Below, piece after piece: positions 11,901-23,900 of a stretch of 64,000 nt of DNA. Under the pieces are notes generated by a model. It ran no database searches. It saw only the letters and a list, made by a program, of their open reading frames with translations, and was not told where the DNA came from. The stretch comes from Ipomoea triloba (Eukaryota; Streptophyta; Magnoliopsida; Solanales; Convolvulaceae): assembly GCF_003576645.1 (NCBI RefSeq), contig NC_044925.1:16656497-16720496 (forward strand). The letters are read 5' to 3'. Position 1 is the first letter of the stretch. Each line of letters starts with the position of its first letter. Made by a program: the position numbers and the translations under genes.

Positions 11901-14900
11901 CTATTGGAGATTCATCTATTTTGGCATCTCGAGCTACAGATAGAGGGCCTTCTGGACCAAGTAGTGGTAATGGTACTCGCCGTGGCAATCGTTGTCATTG
12001 TGAATATTGCCACAAGGTAGGCCACACCAAGGATCGTTGCTTCAAGTTACATGGCAAACCTCCCACTAGGGGTTATCTTAGTAAATGGTCACAATAACTC
12101 AACCAGATATCTCCTTTACAGTCAGTGTATTAAGTCAGATTCTTGAGAATCCTTGTGATACTCATTGGAATGTTGTTGTTAGGGTTCTAAGGTACATCAA
12201 AAGAGCACCAAGGCAAGGTTTACTTTATGTAGATAGAGGACATGGTCAAGTTGTTGGATATTCTGATGCAGACTGGGCTGGTTATCCTCTTGACAGAAGC
12301 TCTACTTTAAGTTATTGTGTTCTCATTGGTGGTAATCTTATATCTTGGAAAAGTAAGAAGCATGATGTTGTTGCCAGGCCCAGTGCTGAAGCTAAATACT
12401 GTGTCATGGCTCTTGTCACGTGTGAGCTCATGTGGCTGAAGCACTTACTTCAAGAGTTGCAATGTGGCCATGTTGCTCAAATAGTCAAATGACATTCATA
12501 TGTGACAACCAAGCAGCTCTTCACATTGCCTAAAATCCAGTTTATCATGAGAGGATCAAACACATCGAGGTCGACTACCACTTCATCATGGAGAAAATTG
12601 TGTCAAGGTGTATTAAAACTAGCTTAATCAATTATGCAAATCAGTTAGCTGATATTCTAACAAAATCACTTAATCAACAAGCTTGGAGCATATGATCTAT
12701 ACTCTCCAACTTGAGGGGGGAGTGTTGAAACCATAAGCCCGTTTAACAATGGGCCCTTTAGGTTGATAGATTATTCCTATATAAATAGTGGTTGTCTGTA
12801 CAGTCCTAAAAGTGTGTGAAATATATGAATACTTTATTCTCTCACATCTTAACAATACTCAACGATTCGTTCAAGTAACCATTCAGTTTACTTGGACAAA
12901 GAGTTAAAATTTTCAAAATCCTGACAAGTCTATTCACCCCTCCTCTAGACTTGTTCTCAACCCTTCCGGGACCAACATTACAGATTTATGTTGTACATGA
13001 ATGTTAAGTCCATGTCGGTGCTTTTTTCTGTGGGCAACAAAGGTACTAAACTAGTACTGCAACAAAAGCAGCAGCAACAAAAAGGTGGTAGAGAGTCATA
13101 GCAGAGTGACTGAAGACATCAACAAGGCTTTTTAAAGCAGCTTTACAGCTAAAGAAAGAATTTCAGGGTTCATCCATTTCTTAGTCTCCTGAAATTAGTC
13201 TCTCAAATTATTCCAGACAAATTAGCTAGAATCTAGAAAATGAATTCAAACTAAGATACTGAACAAGCACATTATATATTGAGCTCATTACCTTGATGAT
13301 CTCTGCCTCTGTCAACGCTGTTGCTCCTCCAACAATGTCAAAATCACCCTACAGATACAAAGGAGACCAACATGACAGGTTAGGGTGCATAAACCAAATT
13401 TCAAGCAGAAGAAAAGATACCATTGAGGTTGGCCTAGGTGCTAGTAATGTGAATGTAGGTGCCAGTAATGTGAAAAGATACCATTGAGGTTGGCCTAGGT
13501 GCCAGTAATGTGAGGAAATTTGCACAAGACAAATAATAGGAAAAATAAAAAAAAAAATATCACAAAACCTGAAGATAGCGATTTGGCGGTGAATGACCAA
13601 TTGGCCGTCGGTAGACATATGAAATCTCATAACGCTTGAAAAATGATTTCTGGGTAACAAGGAAATGAACATGTATTTATAAATTTTAAAAAAATAATAA
13701 AAATAAAAATAAAAAATAAAAAATAAAAAAAAATTCTAACATCATTGGAAGGAATGAATTTATTGTTGTTAATATTTATGAAAATAAAGAAGGTAATTGA
13801 TCACCATGCACAATGATTAATATCCATTTAGAGCCTCTTATTTGTATGTTCAAATGTTGGTATTTAAAATGTAACACTCCATGCAATGGAGTATTGAGCC
13901 CACTAGAGAGCATAAAAGAATAATTATAGCAAAAGTTCCATTACAATAAATTTTTACCTCATAACTTTCTCAGCCTTTAAACAAATATCAAGTCTTAAGA
14001 AAGTGATAAAGGTCACCCAAAAAAAAATCGTGGTAGATGAAAGATGAATGACTGAGTGGTTTGATGTGATAATTAATCAGGAGGTAAAAGTGGCTTGAAA
14101 TTTCACAGTATTACCAACCTGATTTGCAATCACCCATTTAACAAAGGGCAACCGTAACTCATGACAAAGCTCAATCATATCTCCCCCACGGGTCAAAAGC
14201 TTGACAGTATTCCTTTTAATTGAAATCAGGACGAAGGAGAGTACCAAGAATAAAGAAGTCAGCTGCAAAAAGAATAATGCCCAAGAAAAAGAAACAATGA
14301 ACAAGAATGTTATTGAAAGAGAAACCTATTTGACTGCAAGCAATCACCCAACATTCGCATGTGAATGATCTCCAAATGCTTTGCACAATGTCGTCTGAAC
14401 ACTTCTTTAGCCACTTCCACAACATGATCACGATTATCCGTCTCCAAATCACTAAATAGGATCGATGAAATATCATTTCCAGATATTTTTAACCTTCCAC
14501 CATTCTCAGTATGATCCTTTGTATTCAGAATCTCCTCATTAAAAACAGCACTTACAATTTTATCATATATAACTGTATCATCTGAGGTATGAATTGTTCG
14601 TAACATATCTGCATGTATAAAAGGAAAGCTTAAACATCAGAATAATTTCTACTAAAGCGTCTGACAATATTTTCAATATGAACTAATTTCACTTTGGTCC
14701 CCCGAGTATAGTGGTAATTCCACTTTTGGTCACCCCTCCCCCCTCCCCTCGCAGGATATATTCGGTCCTATACTTGCAAAATTAGTCCACACTCAATCTA
14801 AAAGAAAGACAGATTGGGTGCAAATATGGACTGAATGTGGAACAGTTTTACAAGTGGAGAACCAAATGTGTCTTAAGGGATCAACACTAGAAGGACCAAA

Positions 14901-17900
14901 AGTATTAAAAAAAAATTAATAATTAAATCAAATTTCAAAGATTATTTTTGACTGCAAGCAAATATAGAAATGGTGAAAGGCATATTTGAGGTAGAGGAAA
15001 AGAAGCACCGGTACTCTTGATAATTTGATAAAAAGATTGAATTGCAGGAAAGGTAAACTCGTGCAGCCACACGTCATGCATTTGGTTACATAGATGTGGA
15101 AAAAGCACCCATTTAATCTTACTTCGACAAGAGAGAAATTATAAAATTTACATTAGATTTTATTTAAAACCTACATCAATTTCAGTGGAACTTTTCTTGT
15201 TTTTCAGAAGAAAATTCTAACATCTATATTTTTAACTTCACTTTCATTTAATTTTGAAGTTCATTCTCCATTCAATCAAATGAAATAGAGAACACTTCTC
15301 TTTTTCATTTACTTCACCTTAAAGAACTAGACGACTTTTTGTCCAACGACTTCCATGGGACTCAAACAAAGCTTTACGAAAACATATAACCAGATGGCTT
15401 GCTGGAAAATATTAAATGAATTGTTCCATCCAACTAAAATTTTAAGTGATTAATGATGAAATATTTATTATTGTGTATTTATTCTCAATAGGAAACATTT
15501 CATGTCCTGAAACACTAATTCCTGAAAGAAATTAGAAAGACATCTAAAAAAATATCTACTCACCATCTAGCAAATCATACTCCATTCTAGGTGGAAAGGC
15601 ATGTTGGAGAAGTTCGGTGGCTGATGGGCGATCTGATGGACTCGAGGACATCATGCGCCGCAGCAAGGATTCCTGTTCTGGAAATTCAGCAACCCAAGTG
15701 GGAGGAAGTTCTCCCTTTTGTATCAGGTCAGAAAGAATAACATGTCTCTCCATTGCTGTACTAAATGGATGCCACAACTCAAAGAAAACAACTCCTAAGC
15801 TGTACATATCAGCCTATGAAGTCAAATGTCAAAAAATGTAATTAAAAATTTTAAAATTTTAAAAAATAAATAAAACCAATGCAACCAAATGTCTAGTTCA
15901 TTGAGGGTAGCAAAAGACTGACCTTCTCATTTATCTTTGGCCACCCTTGCTCTATCTCAGGTGCAGTATAAAAAAAAGTACCAACTTGGCCAGTACCATC
16001 AACAGAAATTCCTATTGTTTCAGCAGCATCCAAATCTTGATCCAGCTGTTCTAGTTTCAAGAACTTAGCTGATAGAAAATAAAAACAAAAAAGTACACAA
16101 ATAATATAAGTATGTCACATATCATGTGCTTACTCTCAAATCCCAATTTGTTTGATTTACAAATCATTAATTTTGAGAAACAGATAAACACATTTAGCAA
16201 ACATGAATGGAAATGATTAATTATATGCAATCAATAACCTATCATCAATGGGAGATGATAAGAGAGTAGACATAAAATAATAAAAAAATAAATAAATAAA
16301 TCATTGAAAACAAACACAGACACACAACATTGCATAACTACAGAAAAAGAAAATGAATCAGGACAAGGAGCAGTTTTTCTAGCTAAGTTGATTTAGTCTG
16401 ATGCAGAAGTGAATTTTGTTTCTACTTTTATTACTATATCCTGGTTCAAGTAGATGTATAACTTGTCATATAACAACTATCTGCAGATACAAAAGATAGG
16501 GAAGAGATTATTTCATGAAATTTAGTCCCAAATCTCAATAACAATAAATTGTTTGGAAGAAAGAAAAGCCTAGAATTTACAGTCTCATCACATTCCATTT
16601 ATTTAATTTGTATTTCTGTAGTTTTTGGTTGAGGTTAGGTGTTTCAACTAGATTCATTTTTTCCTTAGCGGCAATAACTTTTTTAAAATAAGTATACTAA
16701 CTCAGATGCCAATAATTTATATATTATGTTCTATACTTCTTTTTTTTTTTGGCATATCTAATGGGAGATAGGGTAATGGGATTTGAACTTAGATCTACCA
16801 CGTGGAAAGCATAGAGGCAATAACTTCAGTTGCTTTAGGGAACAATCCCTGTACAACTCTCTTATGTTACTACTTCTAAGAGTTTTCCCCTACTTATTCA
16901 ACTTCTCTTAACACTGGACCAAAAGCATAAATGATAGAAATATAGAATGGTCTTTAGTTCAAGTAAAGACACAGTGGTAGAATTGACTAATTGCTATCTT
17001 AGAATATCATCTATGCTTCACAAAAATTTACCATTGATAGCTTATAGTTACACCAAGAACACAAGGATGAACAATAAATTTCAATCCTGAGCTGTTACAG
17101 GTTAGTTGTTCCATTCAATAGAAATTTGTGAGATCATTGTTACCAACGTTTCAGTCCTACATCCCTATGTTGGTACTTTATGGACAATTCCTTTAGCTCA
17201 TTTATTGATGCATATTATGACTCTTACAAGAAAAGTATTACACTGTCAAAATATTAGAAGCAAAGAAAATTATAGAATGGTACAAACACAAAGTTCAATA
17301 CTGGCATGACTAAGAGTAAATTAGCTCACCAAGACCAAAATCCCCAATTTTAATGTCATTGCGAGCACCAAAAAATATGTTATTAGGAGTCAGATCACGG
17401 TGAATGATTCCTTGTGCATGTATATGTGCCAATCCTTCCACAATTTGTCGGAATAAATGCCATGCATTATCCTTGTCAAAATGACTATATGACTCGAATT
17501 TTTGCCTAAGCGTCCTGCAAAGATTAAAATAAAATTGGAAAAAAAAAGGTGGGATTTATAGCTATAAAACTAAATAAAATAAATCTGTAAAGCATTTTTA
17601 TTATTTCTAGGACAACCAATATTGGAAATAATAAGTTTATTAGTATAGTGTAAATAATAACTGAATCATGCAGAAAATAAGAACGAAATTAGTCAAATTA
17701 CTATATCATCAATCATCATATAGAACATCTGTGAGCAACATTTAAAATTAATACTTGTTAGTTGCTACAGAAAAGGGAGACCTAATAGGGGGTAAATTAG
17801 TGTGCAAATTTTGAAGGAAGTAAGGAAGTTCAATAAATATGATCAGCAGAAGCAGACATATTTTAGAAGGAAGTCTAACAATACAAACAAGAATGAAGCT

Positions 17901-20900
17901 AATCAAATCAAATACTTTATAAAGTAGAATCTCAGATTAACAAGCACCATCTAGAAATGTGATAACTATTCGATAGATGCACTGGTAGATTAAAATAATA
18001 TGAAAGCTTCAAATAATTGAGGCTGTAAAGTAATATATCAGTTCTTGGTAGATGGACTGATAGATTAGATAAAAATATGCTAGATATAATTAACATTATA
18101 GCCACTCGAAGACCAGTTATGGCTGTCCATTTAATTTCATTCACATTGTGGATAGGCAATTTATATGGTTCCTTTCAAACAAACTGCATAATTTCAATCT
18201 TCTTGTAAGTAATATGCAGCTGAAAGCCATGACACATATTGCCTTTTGGGAAAATACAACAATAAAAACAGGGTACTAGAGAGTATTGAGCTTCATGTTT
18301 TCATGCTTTAACTATATTGTACTTTAACCAAATCTGTTTTTGTATACGTTAATCTTCTTTCCTTCCTTCAACGTAACATCTAAATGTACAATATGACAAA
18401 GAAAGGAAACCAACAAAGCCGAAATGCAGCAAGCAATTATATAGTTCATATGCAGAAGATACCAATTTGGTCTAATGTAGAGGTGAAGTCAGCAGGAAAG
18501 CAAAAACAAATATACAATCAAGGAATTCAACAATCCAAGAAAAGTGCTCAAAACTAATAGTATATTGGCTTTTCCTTTCCTTTAGCTACTAATCTCCATT
18601 ATGTTTTCCCAGTTCATTTTCTTGCTTCTTTTCATGTGATTGTATCTGGAAGGAAATCATAATATAGTTAACCTTGGGCAATATTCCATTTGAATGTACA
18701 GGTATGTTGACTCAAGCTTGTTCTCATTCCCAAAAGCGTCTGATGAGCTTGCATCCTTGCAGCTGAAACTAGAGCTCAGAAAAGTCCTGGAGCCCCACAT
18801 GGCATCACTAGAACCAGAAATCCCTGTTTCAAACCATGCCTGAAGCATTTAAATAGTCAGTAAAAGTGATATCAAATCTGAACAAGTACGAATACCTCTA
18901 GAAGCCAAGCGATGTAGTATGGAGTAATATTGGATTTAAAATTGGAAAAGAGGTGTAAAAGTTGTAAAACATAAAACTATCACATAAAGAATAGCAAGAA
19001 AAGCAACAAATAAGGAAGAAAATACTAGTCTCTTCATAATCTTGCACCTGATAATAGCGAACAACATGTTGGTGCTGCAACCTTGAAAGTGTCGCAACTT
19101 CTCTAAGTTACAAAGAAACAAAAGAAATCTAAATGAGAAAATAAAACGGGCAAGCATACATTTCTGTTAAGAGTATAATTAAGAACTATCATGAGCTTCA
19201 GATATTCATGCTCAACCACCCATCCCTTGAGTTCCCCGTCACCTAGGTTGTGTCACTATTAATGAGGAAAAGAGATGTTTTCTTATTTCAAGTATCAAAA
19301 ACAATATAACAAGCACATATCTAGCATGCAAGGTATTCCATGGAGGGGGGTGTTTTGTGTGGCTAGCTGGCTAATATTGTATTGGAGAAATACGACTTTA
19401 CATGACTCTAATGAATGTTGGCCAAGGGATGCAGTGGGACAAGTATGGGGAAAGGTGGGAGTGGTCTGGGGTGCATTTGGGAGTGATGAATGCTCAAACA
19501 TGTGTGGCATACTCAAGCATAGAGGCCGAACATCAAGCAACGACACTTGAAGCATGCAAACTGATTTGGACAATACATCTCATAAAACATAAATTTTTGC
19601 ATGTTTTTATCTATAAAATTGGTTTGTGATTATCAGGCCACATTGTACATTGGCACATTGCATCCAATCTAATTTTTCAAGAAAGAACCAAACATATTGA
19701 AGTCAATTGTCACTTCATATGGGAAATGGTCACTTCTGGAGACATCATTACTTCAAGCATGGGTTCAAATGATGATCTATTAGCAAATGCCTTCACTGAA
19801 TCATACAAAAGGCCCAAGGTTGTAACAAGCTTGGAACATATGGCATACATGCTCCAACTTGAGGAGTGTTGAGAGTATAACTAATTACGGAGTAATATTT
19901 ATGTGCTCCTGACATTCATGTTCATCCATCCCTTGAGTTCCCCATCGCCTAGGTTGTATCACTAAAATTAAGATTGTTTCTTCAACAATTCTCCTTTCTC
20001 TTATCTTAAACAATTTCATTTAACCATACTGAAGAAAATAAAATCTAAGGCAATCAGAATAGAAATCATTTTAAAAAAGAGTTAATTCCAGCAATGGTCC
20101 CCCGACTATGTTGATTTTCTAAAATTGGTCCTTGTCTTTTAATTTGGACGAAAAAGACACTTAACTATTGATTTTGTTCCGGCATTGGTCCTTCCGTCAA
20201 CAATCAGTTAACTTGACGTTATGTATTGGGGTAAAATAGTCTTTTTAGTGTGCTACCTTCTTCTTCCCCATTTTCACGTGATTCCCTCATCTTTTTTTTT
20301 TTTAATCTTTTTTTTATTTCTCCTTTTGTCATGCAGCCACCTCATCTAACTCTGATGCTTGCAGTTCAGATGATTTACGAGTTTGTAGAGATAAGAATCG
20401 GTTTGAGAAGAGGAGCAGGAACTGTCATGATGATAACTGATGCACTTATGGAGAATTGGAGATGTGTCCTGTGCGAGTAAGAGGTCCATTCAATTATATG
20501 GAACTGTATTATTTGTCTTTAATTTTCACTTCTGATCCTTTTGGGTGTTGGTGAATGGGATGGTGATATAATAATTTGTTCCAGCTTAAAACGGAGGTCC
20601 TTAAAAGGAGATCAGAATGCTTGGTAGAGAAGTGGTTTCTGCTTTATGGTCTAATGTTTACTTGTAATGGCATCTTAGCCTATGTTTCCTTTATCTCAAA
20701 AAAAACTCTCTACATATTATATAGTTATGTCTCTATGTCCTCCTATATCTATTAGAACTCCATCTTTCGGTTGCAATGTTGTGTGGAATGTATTAAGAAG
20801 CTTGGTTGTTGAAATTTGTTCTCTATACCTGGTATTAATGGAACTCTGTTACTTTCTCTCTAAAAAAACAAAAGAAAAAAAAAAACAAAAACTCTTCATC

Positions 20901-23900
20901 TCTCTTTTGTGAACTGCTAAAACTTTTCGCCACCATCCACGACCATGCCACCGGTTGATCTCACAGCTGCATCGTCGTCTCCATCTAGGCTGTTTCGTCG
21001 ACGGGGGAAGGAGAAGGAAGGGAAGAAGGCGAAGGTGCTGGTCGTTGGTCCGCCGGGGAAAGAAGTCGCGGATCGGTCAGGCTTTCGCCGTCATCCAGCC
21101 ATCATCGCCGGCTTCTTCTTCCGTTGATGATGTCGTCGTACGGAGGAGTCTCCGTTGCTTTGCTGCTAGAGGTCATTGATCTACTGTTCCACCGGATGAC
21201 AAATATCATCACGTCGTTGCCAGTTCATCGGTGGGAGGAAGGTCTGCATCATCAGAGAGAGAGGGAGGGGGATAAAAATTCACCGCCGGTTGATCTCGCA
21301 CACCGTACCTCACCGCGAGAACCAGAGTAACTGCTGGTCTCGCTTGTCACGAAGTGAAACTGGACGTGATGGTGAAGACGACGGACGGTGTAGTTGTTGG
21401 ACGTCAACGACAGGTATGGTTGCTGGATCTGTTATCGTCTCTCACGTGAAAATGTGGAAGAAGGCAATAAAATGAAATGACTCATTTACCCCCAAACATA
21501 ACACCTCACTAACTGGTCACAAACGGAAGGACCAATGCCGGAACAAAATCAATAGTCAAGTGTCTTTTTCGTCCAAATTAAAAGACAATGACCAATTTTG
21601 GAAAATCAACATAGTCGGGGGACCATTGCTGGAATTAACTCTTTTAAAAAATGTGTAAATTATGACCATGGAATTCCCAACTTCAAACAAGATTATAAGC
21701 ATAGATTTAAAAGTAATCAAGTGGACAAGCTCTAGGCTCTCAAAACTTTTATAATGGATAGGATATCAATGGAATAAATACCACATCTTGAAGATAGATT
21801 TGTATTATTTCATGATAAAGTGATAAAGATATAAAGATGTTCCAGAATAATGTTACTCTAGTCAACGGCACCACTGACAAATAAGGTTAACCTATCACAA
21901 GCCCTAAACAAGAATATTGACCTTAAAGAAAATAGATCTTGTAGATGCAAATATATGAAAGCACATATTAATAAATGACGAGAGGTTAGCATGGTTGGAG
22001 TTTGTGAGCTTTGTTGGAAGGGGAAGGAGTTTGTAAGAAAACAATCAAAACATTGTTTATTTCCTAATCCATTTAGCTTGAGGTATGTACATTAATATAC
22101 ATAAAGATCCATAATCAGTTTCTAGGTATATTCAGAGACCATTTGTGAAAGAAAACAAAACAGTAACACTCATAGTGTACATACAGAACAAGCACACAGT
22201 ACAGCCCAAAGAACAACATTGCATATTCCTTTGGAGTCATAGAAAACATGATGCAATAAGATACAAACCTCAAAATATGGTCATTTAAAGGTGGGTTCTT
22301 GTCCTTCAAACGTATTTTCTTGACAGCATACTGTCTCCCATCCAGTTTGTTCTTGCAAAGCACAACATGACCAAAGCCTCCATGCCCTATCATGGGGGGA
22401 AAATGCATACGCATGTACATGAGCCATAGCATACAATGTAAAACAGGCATTTCTTAGTCATCTATAAATGCTCAGACAGCCAGAGAACAGCCTACACAGA
22501 ACTGTGGAAATTATGGATCTCATTTTAAATCCTATATTATGTTAAAGAACCCAATTGCAGAGATTTGTAAAGTAATGTTTCAATAAGCAAGGTGCATGAC
22601 TCAAGCAGGCATCAATATAAAACAAGTTTGTCTCACCAAGGGGTTGAAGCTCCTCAAAGTCATTTAAATAACGAGAACTTGGACTAGACAGAGGATTCTG
22701 TACATCCAAATCAGAGGAAGCTTTCCAAAATTGTGGAATCTTTGACGAAACCTGTAGAATTTAGTTGTGCAAAACAATTACAAGCTAGAAAGTAAATTTA
22801 TAAAATAATTCTCAATCACATTAACTTCAACTTGAGCAGATGGAATGAAATACTCAGAGAAAACAATGAGACTAACTATATTCTGCTGAAATGCACGACT
22901 AAAAGTCTTGTTAAAAACTGAAGATGGTTTGTTAGCCAGATCTCGCACTTGCTCTGAAACAAACTGAAAAAGGATAAGCCGTTTATGTAAGTTGCTAAGT
23001 CAATAATTGAACTAAATGAGTAGAGAAAAAGGACATAGTGAGGCATCAAAGTGAAACACTAACAATAAAACTTATACCCCTAGGTTGGACAACTCTGATA
23101 TTATTCCTGGCATTGCATCAGAAAGTGCCCCTTTAGGAGCACAAGCAAGCCGAAGCAAATGAGCCTATGAGAACCAACACATACCAATTTGTTAGAGTTT
23201 AATTTTAGACTAGAAAAGTTAATAATACAAGAGATAATCACCAATATTAAATCTTTTTCTAGAACCCCAGTTGATTGTTCAGGAACAATGGATTCTGAGA
23301 ATCCACATTCTGAAGGTTCACTTTCCAGATCACAGTAATCACTTCCATCATCACTTTCAGATAGATTCCCTTCTACAAAAAGATTCTGTATGAGCAAGTA
23401 AAATAGTAAAAGTCATTGATCCAAACTCCAAAGAATGAAAGAAGCCAACAATATGAATATCTGATTCCAAATTTAAAAATAATTGCAACTGGACTTAGTA
23501 AATCCACTCTCCATCAATGTAGCATGTCCTCTTGGTTTTGGACAACAAGACTTGAGCACAGTTCTTATTTATATTTGTATGGAAATAAGTAGGGCTAAAT
23601 AGTATGGGGTTTGTTTAGTAATGGAAAACATTTTTCATTTTCTCCAACTTTTTCCAGTAGTTTTCCAACCTTGTTAAAAATGGAAATACCTTTTTCCTTT
23701 TTCAATTTGGAGGATGGAAACAACTTGAACACAAACACCATTTTTCAATTTTTGTTTTCTAATATTTTCCAAAATTTCGGAAAACTTTCCCCCCAATTGA
23801 ACAGGCCCTTATATGGCTATAAATTTCATTTACTATAATTGGTTGAAAATAAACAACAGACAGTTAATTGCAACTTTTTGATATATAATAACTGCAGTTA

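Larger units (their letters stand above)
10816..12854 (+). mobile_element. internally deleted copia element, family A copy 2
   Basis: LTRs at 10816-10948 and 12723-12854 (about 132 bp, TGTTGAAAC...CTTAACA) flank the element. A tRNA-iMet-type primer-binding site (tggtatcagagcc) starts at 10949 and a polypurine tract (cttgaggggggag) ends at 12722. The interior joins gag directly to RNase H, with protease, integrase and most of RT deleted at about 12088. The five bases on each side (ctcta/atact) do not match, so recombination or decay at the borders is possible. Confidence 0.9.
4073..14608 (-). other. GCN2: GCN2 histidyl-tRNA-synthetase-like domain, exons 17-25
   Basis: Exons 17-25 encode the region that in GCN2 resembles class II HisRS and binds uncharged tRNA. 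Recognisable pieces are [12 protein letters not shown] (motif-1 region), [19 protein letters not shown] (motif-2 region) and [11 protein letters not shown] near the last visible exon. The final anticodon-binding-like segment is not in the window. Confidence 0.85.
15564..22637 (-). other. GCN2: GCN2 protein kinase domain, exons 10 (end) to 16
   Basis: Exons 10-16 encode about residues 430-747. Visible motifs are the glycine loop [13 protein letters not shown] (Lys463), the kinase insert with serine-rich sequence (exon 13), MEYC hinge, HRDLTPNN catalytic loop, DFGLAKF, TAPEIEQ (P+1 loop) and [11 protein letters not shown]. Thr replaces the usual Lys after HRDL, which is also seen in other plant GCN2 proteins as I know them. 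The long intron 11 (19103-22268) carries two transposons. Confidence 0.9.

Noticed and set aside
20250..20912. 76-codon plus frames in the left half of the MULE
   Set aside because: No recognisable domain and rich in poly-T/A; likely chance frames.
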